64,000 nt of DNA from Scortum barcoo (lineage: Eukaryota > Chordata > Actinopteri > Centrarchiformes > Terapontidae), in the NCBI GenBank assembly GCA_023238725.1, contig CM041538.1, positions 7,419,380 through 7,483,379 of the forward strand, written 5' to 3'. A model generated the notes under the pieces. That model saw nothing but the letters and a program-made list of their open reading frames with translations. It had not been told where the DNA came from and did no database searches. Both the position numbers and the translations under genes were made by a program. Positions 49,001 through 61,000 of this stretch are shown here, piece after piece. Every line of letters starts with the position of its first letter. Positions within the stretch are counted from its first letter, which is position 1.

Positions 49001-52000
49001 TGCAGAGCACGGCAGACACAATGACCACAAAACCAAACGACTTCCCTTGACAGGCATGTGGAAGCTCAGCGACTGTAGGACCAGTGATGGGATCAGTTTG
49101 GCTAGTTTTTTTTTTGTTTTTTTTTTTTGCTCTGGGATTAGCTTAAAGACTTTATAGAAACATCAAAGGAGAAGAAAATAAAGAAAGAAAAGTGCATTTG
49201 ACCGCACTAATGCTCTGCAGACCAAAGCCAGTTGTTTACTCCCTCTAAACATGACTCACCTTTCTAAAAGGGCTTTACAGACAGACAGACAGACAGATAG
49301 ACAGATAGACAGATAGACAGATAGATAGATAGACACTGTAATTATCTCATTTTTAGGTTTAGATTTTTGTCGTGTCAGATCAGTATATAACAATGTGTTT
49401 CTTTCCCCCCTCACTGCCAAACAAAGAGGCGTGACACAAGGACCCAAAAGCACAATAATCATCACACTATCAGTTTAACTTTAAGCGTTCACTCATGCCG
49501 ATTGCTTACAGCATGAATATCCAGCAAATGTCTCTACATGTACGGCATGTAAGCCAGCAAGAATTAAAGAGGAGTCACGACTAATTGCCTTGTCACTTTT
49601 AACGACACTTTAGTGCTGTTGAGCTGAGCTATATAAAAAAAAAGACTGCCTATTTAAATAATTTACCTAACAGACTATGAAATTAATGAGGAAAGTTATT
49701 AAGGGATCCACTGCTGAGAAGCAGAGCCAAGCATCCCTCAAGCTTGCGGTCATTACATCTACAACTGCAAAATAATTATAATAATTTACTGATATAGCCT
49801 GCGAGAAAAAAACGAAAGAAAAAATCTTCTTATAGCTGTTTTCCAGCAGTGCTAGCTGCCTCTCTTGTGTGTCTGATGCCACATACCATAGCGCAAACAT
49901 TGGTGCTGCTCTATTTCTAACAGTCCTGTCCTGCTGGAAAAGAGCCATTTACGTAAGAGAGACATATGTTGGAAAGCCCAGGAGCCTTTCTTTTAACACA
50001 TAAATGAAGCCAGCAATGTCACCAATTCAATGTCTGAGAGGGGATTTTGTCTGAAAGTCACATCTGTGTCAAATCGAGAGTCAGTTCTGTCTGAAAAAGT
50101 GTATTTGAAGCCATTCATAACATGCCACGACATCTGAGTGCATCTTTTCCCTCGATGTATGGCAGCATGTATGTTACTAGGATGGATCTCTTTTTAATAG
50201 GGGCAGAGCGCTCACATACATAACTCCAGTCTCTGACACATTGTCTGCAGTCTTTTCAAAACCACCCACAATCATCCAGTGTCTTAAAAGCTTGGAGAAG
50301 CCCTTGGGACACTGTGACTGTGGGAAAAAAAAAAGAAAAAGAAAAGAGACTCCATCAAACATCCACATAATCATTTGTAAAGGCACACCGCTACACGTCT
50401 GGCCTTGCGTGCTTCAGTGACATAACCTGCAAATTCCTCTGGGATCTGGTGTCAACCCTGTCCTAACCCCTGTCTGCCTACAACCTGGGGGAGCCCTCAC
50501 ACTTGATCTCAGAGCGTTACCCTGTGCAAAGTCTACTCTGCTGCTCTGTAATGAAAGAAGGCAGAAAAACAAGGTGGGGGTGGGTATTAAAAGAAAGACT
50601 GAGAGGGACAGGAGACAATCAGTGTCAAAAACGGAGACAAAAGGAGAAATACAGGCCGGCGAGGAAAGACAGAGACAGATGGGGATCACTATATGGGCAG
50701 AAAAAGCAGAGTGAATTGCATAAACAGAAGAAATCTGAGCTGACAGACTGAAAACTGCTGGTGAAGTGGCAGCTTTAGCCGGCACAGTGAAGAGGGCAGC
50801 CAGGTGAGTTTGGCCACAGTACAGTCTAGACAACTTCTGCAGAGTGACGTTCAGAGATTAGTGACCTGAAGAGGAGGTGGGGGCCACCAGCAGCGAAACA
50901 TCTGGAAAGTGCATGGTGCAACACATATGTGTATCCAAGAGAAATTAAACTTAACACAACAAAGTGCCTGTGTATTCACCTGAAAACACACATATTTCAT
51001 TACATTTATTACAATGTACAATGTAGAAATTTTATGTGTTAATGTGGTTAAACATTTACTGCCAACTGCACTTTATCATTTATCAGCCAAAGACGCCAAA
51101 CAGTCTTTGGTTCAAGCTTCCCAAATGGGAGAATTTCTTAAGCTTATATTTTTGTAAAATGAACACTTTATGTTGCTGTTTGCTCCAACAAAACAAATTG
51201 AAAAGGTCACACTGGGCTCTGGCGGCAAGTGATGGGCTATTTTTTAACTGTTTTTTTGACATTTTATTTACTAAAAGGTCAAACAATAATGTAATTCCAA
51301 AAATATTAATAAGAAAATAATAAAGGTAGTAAATATTTGTTGAACTCAATTACTCAACAAGAAATCTGAAGTCACATTGGACTCTAGTGATGGTTCCTTA
51401 TCTGCAAAAAAAGACTTAATTTGACATCAGCGAACAAAATACTTTGCTTCCTTTGAAATCATGAAATCGAACAAATAACTTTCAGATTCCTTGTCACTAC
51501 TCCCACTAGAAGCCAGGCATGCTGCTCAAGTGGCCAGGGGCGGGGTCTGATTTGACAGACGGGCTCCTTGGAGGGGCCTAATGTTTGCCTGTTGGCCCCA
51601 GGCACCCGCTGCCCCTGGCATGCCCCCCTAGAGTGATCAGTCAGGACCAGTGGCCAGACACTTTTACTGCCGCTGTCTCAGCTCTAATTAGGAGAAACTC
51701 CGCTGCCTCTCTCTCTTCTGTCTCTGTGCTTCAAAGAGCACATGAAATGTAGAGGTGAGGGGGTGGGTGGTAAAACAAGACATGATCACATGATCGAGAG
51801 GAACGCCCCACTACACCGTCATCACCACCACGTCAGCCTCTTAACTGAGTCTTTCTCCTCTCTGAGTAAAAAAGCCAGTCGCCCCAGGAAAGCTGAGAGA
51901 CATCACAAAGTGCGGTACATCTCTTCTATCTATTCTGTTCATGCCACTCACCCAGAATTATAACTGGCTGCAGGGCAAGCACTCATCCCACAGCACACTG

Positions 52001-55000
52001 AGCCAAGAAGATGCTATGAATATGGGATTACTTTCGCTCCATATTTGCTCGCTCTCATACAAAAACGTATCATATACTTTATATACTTTTCAAATAAATC
52101 CCCATCTGTTTTCAATTGACAAAACACGGTTTGAATGGCTTACTATATATGTGTATACATACACACATATAAGTATATCATACAGACCTGAAATAATTAT
52201 CTAATTAACTGATCTGCAGAAAAGCAATCTGCAACTTCTATTGTGATTCCTTGTTATTATTCATATTAAGAATTTGTACATTTTAATTGTTTTTGAAGCA
52301 AAAATGCCAATGTGAGGATCTGCTCCCCTGCTCATTGTCCACATATCTTTGTGTCTTGAACTGCTTGTCAAATGAAAAAAGGCACAAGGAGGCATCTGTT
52401 TGAGCAGAGTTTCCTCTGTAATGTTACAAATAACACAATCGATTGAGAAAACAATGGGCAAATTAAATAATAAAGTAAAAATAAAAGTGCTGAAATCATT
52501 GGTCAGTTAACTGCTTTGAGGCTGAACTAATGATCATTCAAAAAAATTCTAAATACTCCTCACTTGTTGCTTCTCAGATGTGAGGGTTTGTTGCTTTTCT
52601 TTTTTGTATTTCACTGTAAACTGAATATTGTTTGGTTTGGGACTGTTAAAACTGACATTTTAACTGTCTAAACAACTAACCAATTACTAAAAAACAGAAC
52701 AGAACATATTAATCCATATGGGAAGAAGAATCGTGACCAGCTGGGCACAGTGGTTGTTTACTGCTCTTCAGACTCTTTGAACCATACACACACTGACCTG
52801 GCAGCCTCTCTTCTCGATCTCATTGATGCACTTGGTTATGAGCAGCGGCACCATCAGTCCCGTGTTCTCCCTCTCCACCACCCGCCACGCCTCCACGCCA
52901 AACACCTGGGGCTCCCGGTCTCCGTCCGGCCCGCCGTCCAGCGAGTTCTTCCACTGCTCCATCAGGCTCAGCTTGACGTAGATCAGCCCCCGCGGCTCCA
53001 GCTTCACCGCCAGCTGGTGGCAGCGCGTGACCCGGAAGAGCGCCGGCAGGACCACCGTGCAGCGTGGCGGCAGCAGACGCGGTTATGCGTCTCGGCGTGG
53101 GCTCCCAGCTGAACACCACCAGCTTCAGGTGCTGGGCGTTCTCCAGCTCGATGTTGAAGGTGTGGTCCATATCTAGGAAGGTAGTTCGACACGTGAGGAG
53201 AGCCGTTCGCGCTTTATTAACAGAGTCCACTTGGATGGCGCAGTACACGTCTCTCGAGTCAATGCGTGGAGGTTTGAGGTCCTCGGCGCCGTAAAAGTGC
53301 AGGCTCATCAGTCCTGAAATGTACTGGCTGCACTTGGGCTGCTCCGTGAAGCTGTAATGGCGGAAAGCATCAATGTCCAGCTCGGTGCCGTTGAGTTTGG
53401 AGCTTCCACCTCCACCGTCCGCTTCCTTGCCTTTCCCTCCCTTCCCTTCCGCAGAGCCGTGCTTCCCAGATTTGGCCACCAGCTCAGGCGAGTCACCATC
53501 ACTGAGGTAGCCCCCTTTACTGGCGGACTTCGAGCTGCCGTTGCTTTTCTTCTTGCTGAAGCTGTGCTGCGTGGACACACTGCTGTCCAGGTGGTAGCGT
53601 GAGATCACGTTACGGCTGGCCTGCCCACCTCCAGATGAAGCTAATCTAGGAGGGCCTGAGGCATGGGGGGTGGCTTCCGACCCACTCCCGTTGTTTCGAG
53701 GAGAGTGCACTCTGGGCTCTAGCTGGCCGCCTCCGCTGCTGCTGCTGCCGCTCGTCGTCCCCTTGACGCTGAGTTTCCGGCTAAGCTCAGGAAGCTTTTT
53801 CATCTTCATGGAGATCTTCCTCACAGTGCGTGGGGACTTTATCTTGTCTGGGAAGGACCAGTTGATGGAGCTGCTCTTCTTGGTTGGGTTTGGGCTAGAG
53901 GGAGGGGAGCTGACGGCATTGGGAAGCTCAGCACCATCTGCAGAGGAAATAACAGGGCAAGAGACGAACTGATTAAAAAGGGGAGGCTGACACATTTTGA
54001 ACATAGATTTTTCTTTGGTGAACACTTTTACTGCCAAAGTCTTCTGCAGAAACAAAAATATTTAGAGAGAACTTTTTGAAATCCTCTCAGGAACAAATGG
54101 GTTCCACCAGGTACTGGTTTTTAAAGTCACTGTAATCGCTGGCTTCACCAGAAACTCCACCCCGCTCAACTCGTGATTACAAGTGACTTTTCAGATGTCC
54201 AGTCAAGACAGGCAGGAAAGAGAAGACTAAAACCAAAGGCAAAGTGTGCACAAGCCATAATTTACAGTGTCTCAGAAAAGCACTACACCTTTGCGGCACA
54301 TCATCAAGTGATAAGGTTTACATACAACCCAGTAATCCACCGACAGAGATACATTCAGCAGGAAAGGCTCCATAAACACTCGAACACTATATAATACAGT
54401 TACAGTCTCTATATGTAAACCTAGACAGCCATTTAGATAATTAACAGTTTAAAAGAAACAGGTCGCTGAAATGGTGCCGATATCAAAAACTCAGTTGTTG
54501 GCAAAGACTTTCCACGAGCTCTCTGCTTAAAATGGGCTTCATTCAATCAAACGGCAGGGAAGTCTTTAGTTGCAGCTCCAGGAAAAACAGCACTTTATAA
54601 GCAGGGAAATGTCTGTCTAGAGACACCGACTGCTTCAGGGCTGAGCTAGAGTTACTCAGTCATTATTCACGTTGAAAAATATCCATTTGGATTGGACCTC
54701 GTAGGCAGCTCCCGCCTAACTAGACGTCTACAACATGAAATTTCAGGGTCTAGAGTTCTACACAGGAGTGACAGCCATTGTTTAGTCTACAGGACGGAGC
54801 TGTGACTTTGAGTGTTATCCATGTTTTTTTTTTTTTTATCCAGGAGCTTTTCTGTGTCTGGGCAATTAATCCTCTAATATTTAAAGTAGCTAATGATTGA
54901 ACGATGATTGACAAACCCACAAAAGATTATCAGCAGTCTTTGAAGTTCTTCCTCATAGAGCTCTTTATGGCCTTTAAGCTCATTGTTTTGCTCATTCTAC

Positions 55001-58000
55001 TCACTGATTCACTCTCACCAATCTAACTCAGCTCAATTTTGCGAATCTGTGAACAGGAGCATTGTGGAGCATTTAGCAGCTACAGATCAGCCAGAAGAGC
55101 TTGGTCTGGGATATCTTATAGAGCTAGGTGCTGATCAAACACAAAGATCAGAGAGCTTCAAGGTCTTAGGAGTCAGTTGCCAAACTGACTTACAAATCAG
55201 CTCAGCAGAAATTGGAGATTTAGCACAATTCACAAAAGTACCAGAGCTAAAAGGAGAGTCAGTATTGACTTATATTCATCAGGTAGACACAATTCACAAT
55301 AGTGAATGCTAATTTTGCTCTGTTCACCGTTAAGGTTCAAGTTAAAGCGTCGCCTTCACATCTTGTTTTTCGCTGCCCCTGATTCAACTGATGCAGGTTT
55401 AAGAGCCAATCAATACTTGCTGTCACTGTTTCTAATCTTGTATGTCTGCCTTGTAATATCATTGTTAATATGTCCGGATACTTTCTTTGTACACTGTACA
55501 TACAACCTCCATTGTACCACTGCACCTTGTACACTGTCACTGCCAAGCACATATAGTAAGAGTGTTTTCAGTCATTTCCCGAACTCAAATAATCTATCTG
55601 GCAAAGGAAAAGAAAGAGAAAGAGCTGGCACACAGTCAGCCGTGATTTGTGTGATTAAATGTGGAATTTGTCAAATTAAGGGCATCCTGCTACTTGCCCA
55701 ACAGGAAGTTTGAGCCTGTTTCAAACAGAAAAACAGCTATTTTCTCCATCCAGTGCTCTTTTAATAAGATTTCCTCCATGGCTAACCTGCCTGTTTAGAG
55801 GGAATACCTCGCTGCATGGATCCATGGGAGATTAAGGCTTGACCAAATGACTTGACAGGACGAATTCACCTTCTGTAGGCCTTTTGAGGAAGGCTTTTAG
55901 ATGCCTAAAGAGTGGCCTAGATAGTAAACAAGACACAAAGTCTAGGGGCTGATGAGCTATTTAGACATTTAATTTCAAATTTAAAAGCTGTTTTTGTTTT
56001 ATCAGCAAATTACTTTATCTTTCTCTGAATAAACCTCTGAAACAAAAGAGCGATTCTGTAACAGGGAGAAAAACACACATACACAGACGCAGATACAAAG
56101 TAGAAAGAAGAGAAAAAGAGAGCTTGACCCTGCCAAGATCACCAGCTCTATTTTCAGAGGGGACCTGCTGTGCTATTCTGGGGTGAGGGCCCGTCAGTGA
56201 AAAGAGGGAGGCAGAGGAGGTGCAACAGGATGGAGAGAAGGGTAAGATGGGGGGCAGGAGCAGGGCAGGGTGTAGCCAGCACATGGGGGACAAAGGCGCC
56301 CCTTGTCCAGGCCCTCAGAGGTCTGGATGGTCGACTGGAAGGCTGGCAACCGGCTGGTGAATGTACAAATGAACACGGCTGTTCTCTCACATTCCTCACC
56401 AAACCATGTTTAGCCTCCTTTCCCCACTAGCTGAGTAGCCTTCCCTGTCACGGCTTCCTGCCAATAACAGACACAGAGGCGCTCTGAGGAGGGAGAACAT
56501 GGGTGGAGGGCGCTGGAGGTGCAAACTCACCAAACAACATCTGGGGAGAGGTTGGTTCACAGAGAACCCTGGTCAGCTCTGAAACAAGGTTTTTAGGAGT
56601 GAAATTCCTTGTGCATGAAACACGGGTTCACTCATTTTTAATTTATCTATAATCTGCATATCCTACATATCTACATATTATACTGAGTATTCATCATGTA
56701 TTCATGCGTGTATATATATATTTCAGTATAATATTAATACTGAGCAGCCAGGTAACACTATATGTAATAGGCAGATGCAGGACACAGTAAAGACAGCGCT
56801 TTCTACTGTCACTGATGAAGTTATATTAGTAAAAAAAAGTCTCATGAGCAATATCAGCACTCACTTTCTTGACTGTCTTGTACTCTCAAATACTGTCATC
56901 TCCCTTTTGAGAGCCCTCAAGAGTGAGAATAAAAACAACTCCCATCAGTGCCCCATTTATTTGATAATCAGCATGAACTGGGGCAACGTCCACCAGCCCT
57001 GGAAGGCAGATCTGACTCTGACAAAGTTAATGACTGTTGCTTGGTTAATGACTGTGGCTTCACACACACACACACACAGACACACAGACACACAGCTGTG
57101 TCCTCTGTAGGCTTTGGCCTTGTGGCAGCAGCCAGCAGAGTAACGTGACACCTCACTATCAGAGGTTCAGGGGCGATGGTTTGACACCCAACACTCCAGG
57201 GCCATGTTCCTCGGTCAAAGGGCAAAAGGTCCGCATTTCTCTGGGTGACACCTAAGCCAGTTAACTGTCCACCCCCAACACTTTGGCATGCACATGCACT
57301 CACCATATTACTGTGACACAAAGAGAGAGTGCATGTAAATATGCATCCATAAACACACACACACATGCCCTCCCTGACCCTGCAGCTCTCCTCAGGCACC
57401 GGGCCACCAACACCTCTTAACAAATCCCAGGAATTTATGACGAGGGCTTTTCACAACACTGGCACCAGACAGGTGCAGGAGGAGATTGTGTGTGAGGAAC
57501 GACCTGATCATTATCAAACACGCCTGATATTTGTTTCTACGATCCTCCAGAATGAGCCAAAATGTCACTCGAGCCAACGGTCGGATAATGTGAAATGTCC
57601 TCCGGTGAAACAATATTAGGCCTCTGGCCTACAGCAATGTGAAAAAGTGTGTTTGTGTGTGTGAGAAAGTGAGAGACAGGCACTGAGCACTCTCTGATAA
57701 GCATTGAGCAAGACAGTAATCTGATGTCCCTGATTACCCCTGTAAAACACTTGTATTCACTTGTGTGTGTGTGTGTATGCGTTTGTACAAGCATGTCGGC
57801 CAAATGTGTGTGTTAAATGTAAAAACAGAAAGGACCAGGGTGTGCTGACAAACAAGAGGGAGTGTAAGCAAACCGGTGAATGGCATACTATTTCTGTAGT
57901 TTCTTCACTCGGTGACCGTGGCCCGGCCCTGCGCCACTTCCTCTCCTTTTGGCTCTAAATCATTCAGTGCTGGAAGGCCTTTCAGGGGCCGCGGGAGCTC

Positions 58001-61000
58001 GGCCGTTTCATTACAATGGTTACAAAACCCCTGCTAATATATCCAAGCATGCAGGCCTTCTCACTAGCACAACATGGCCCCCTGCCAAAGCGGCCCTCAT
58101 GTAGTCCAGTTCGCCTACCACTGCAGGCATTCCTGCTCTGCTGTAACTCAGCCGACAGAGTGGCTGCTAATTCTAGACCGCCTGCAGCCTGCACGGCCAC
58201 GACCCAAACAAGACGGCACTAAGAGCTACGTGATGAGTGTTGACAAATGACTTTTTTAATCCAAAAACTAACCCTTTTCAGAGCCACACATTTAATGGAG
58301 ATAAAATGTTAACTTCAAGTTCTTTATTTGTCACAAGCACAACAATTCCTAATTACTGATTTTATGATTTTACAGTGGAACAACATCAGATTACTTTGTT
58401 ATCACAATAAACTGTAGATAACCTCAATAACAACAGTTAACTGAAGCTCATTTTGAGAAGTTTCAGTCCGTATTGACCAGCTGGACTGGTATCATCAATA
58501 CACTGACCACTAAACAATTTCCTAGCGGGAAATTGTGCATTTGCTCATTTCGGCTCCTAAAATGTGAGGATTTGCAGCTTTTCACTGTAACTTGAATATC
58601 TTTTGGTTTTCATACTGTTGTTCAAAAAACACAAGCAGCATGAAGACATCAACTTGGGATCTGAGAAAGTGCTGCAGCCTTTTTTGCCACTTTTTTATTA
58701 TTAGTTGAAGTTGAATATTCTAGAGATTGATCAATGATGAATGTTGCAGCCCTAAATAATAGCTCCTGGGGGTTATAAACACTCATGTCAAACTTGTCAT
58801 GGTCAGGATCAGATTCTCTACCAACACACACTATTATGACCCTCAGTGCATGCATGACCAGCTACAGAGGGATAATGTATGAGACACGCTTCTTTACACA
58901 TCAAAACAGAGACCAGAACAGTTTTCTGCAGCTGCATTGGTGATGAAAGGAAGAACAGACCAGAAAGAAAGAGCCATAAGAAAAACTATTTGACCCGAAC
59001 GTCACATCTAGCGCCAAGCTAAAGAATCTGCTCTGGTTTTGAAGCGCTGCTCTCACAGCGTCGCTCCTCCGAGTTGTTGACTTCCTCTCGACCCAACCGT
59101 GCAATCGGCAGCCGAGATTAGATTCCAGGTTTCAACTCGGAGGCTTGAACTCTCATGTAACTTTAGCAGCCGGAGCTCTCAAACACAGCAGCCAGCGTGA
59201 CCAAAACAACCCCCAGAAATAGCTCTGATCCCGCCCTGAGCGCTGGCCAAGTCAGATTCCCCAAACAGGCGCTAAAGGGAACAAGAGATTGGGAACACAC
59301 CACGCTCACCACCCCCAAAGTCCATCAATCATTATTCTCCATACAAATAGAGCATTCAGATGGACAAAAAGTCAGTCAATAGACAGCACACGAGGAGTCT
59401 GGAGTGTATCCGGTGAGGGAAAAAGAACCAGCCAGCCGAACAGAGGACAGCTATAGTTGCAGAGAGTCATCTACATCTGCACTGCTCATTAAATCAGCAG
59501 ACGCTCTTATTGGTGCTCAATCAACGAGAGGCCTGTCAAATCTTTAGCCGGCCAGATAAAGGGGGGTCTATGTGCTAATTTTTATGAAGAATCTGAAAAA
59601 GAAGACACAAAAGATGGGACTAAAATAGTGGAGTTCAGCACCCCGCTGCTGCACTCCTTCTTTTTTTTTTTTGTCATAAAAGACTTCATCAAAGGCCATT
59701 ATTCTCTCGGAGGCGTGGGTACACTTACAAAAATGTGGCAGGGCATCCCGTGATGTGGTATCCTAAACACACATACAGTAGATGTGGTGAAGATATGGCA
59801 CGCTGTGGTGGCAACAGTGATGTTACTACCAACAAACACGCGTTTAGTGAGGTTTAGTTTGGTAGCTTTTAGTAGCAGTTTGACAGCATTTCCTCTTCTG
59901 TTGTTTTGGTGCATTTTGTCATGAAGAACTAAAAGACGACAACAATGTTTTGACACATTTTTCACCACAAATCAGTTTTGCTGACAGTTCATTCATTCTG
60001 GTAGCGTACTATTTTTTCTGTTTATTTCTGTACTGTGTGAGAAACTATTAAAAGATTTAAAGTCTAAAACTAAACTGAAATTGACTTGAGTTATGTAATC
60101 CATCTCAATAGACAGCAGATTGCAACATCGTTGGATGGTAAAGACCAATGTGAAAGATCTGCACTACATTTCAATAATGTTAAAGTTCTTATAAAAAATA
60201 TGTATACTAACTTGATGTGACTGATTAAAGAAATTAGTTTCTTTTTTGCTAACTGGTTTTCATGCATTACTAAAATGAATGAAAAACAATGGCTGCGTGA
60301 AAAGTGGGAAAATGAACACAAAGGCATAAAACAAAAGTGCAAAACAGCTGGTATGGCCCTTTATGTACTTTTTTACAAAAACTTTTCCAGTTATGTGAAA
60401 AAGTAATAACAAAGTGATATCATTATTTTCTATGGCCTAAAGACATACATTTGTTTTCCTCCACAAGCCAGAAACTGGCAAAGCATCATTCTCATCAATA
60501 ACCTTCCAACATCTGCAGACATTTTAAGATCATTTGTGCTATAGGATGTGAAAAATCCATTTATTCCACTTAAAGAAAAGTCCAGGGGCTGAAAAGAAAA
60601 AGTGGACACAGAGTGGACAGCTAATCAACCATCTGATATTTCAGAGTATATGAGGCCATAAATCTTATTTATCTGACAAATCAGTAGAAAATACACAACA
60701 CAATACAAATGTTTTGATGATTTGATTATCCATCTCCCCTAACAGGCCCAATCTGACCCTGTGGTGCACACATGGGCCTCTGAATGTTGAATGTCGACGT
60801 CTGAATGTGGAGTGAGCACCCACACCGGGCTGTTGTCCTTTTTGCTCCTGCGCACCAGCCCAATCAGTGTGAGAGGAGGAGGAGTGCAGTGTCATTCTGC
60901 AGCCAATACAAACTGAGTTAACAGCAACCAAAACACACACACACTGCATTTTCTGGAGGTATAGGAGGTTTCCAAGTAAAGATAAAGAGAAAGCAATTGA

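Larger units (their letters stand above)
46775..52797 (-). other. syde2 intron (6.0 kb)
   Basis: Contains a CA tract (48654-48670), the GACA/GATA repeat (49277-49335) and two family 3 repeat copies (about 51140-51330 and 52545-52690). No exon or RNA gene recognised. Confidence 0.6.

Noticed and set aside
49277..49335. CRISPR-like regular repeat
   Set aside because: It is a 4-base microsatellite without spacers, in a vertebrate genome.
50414..50833. 139-codon minus-strand open frame
   Set aside because: No conserved motif, and it does not connect in phase with any syde2 exon. It looks like random open sequence in an intron.
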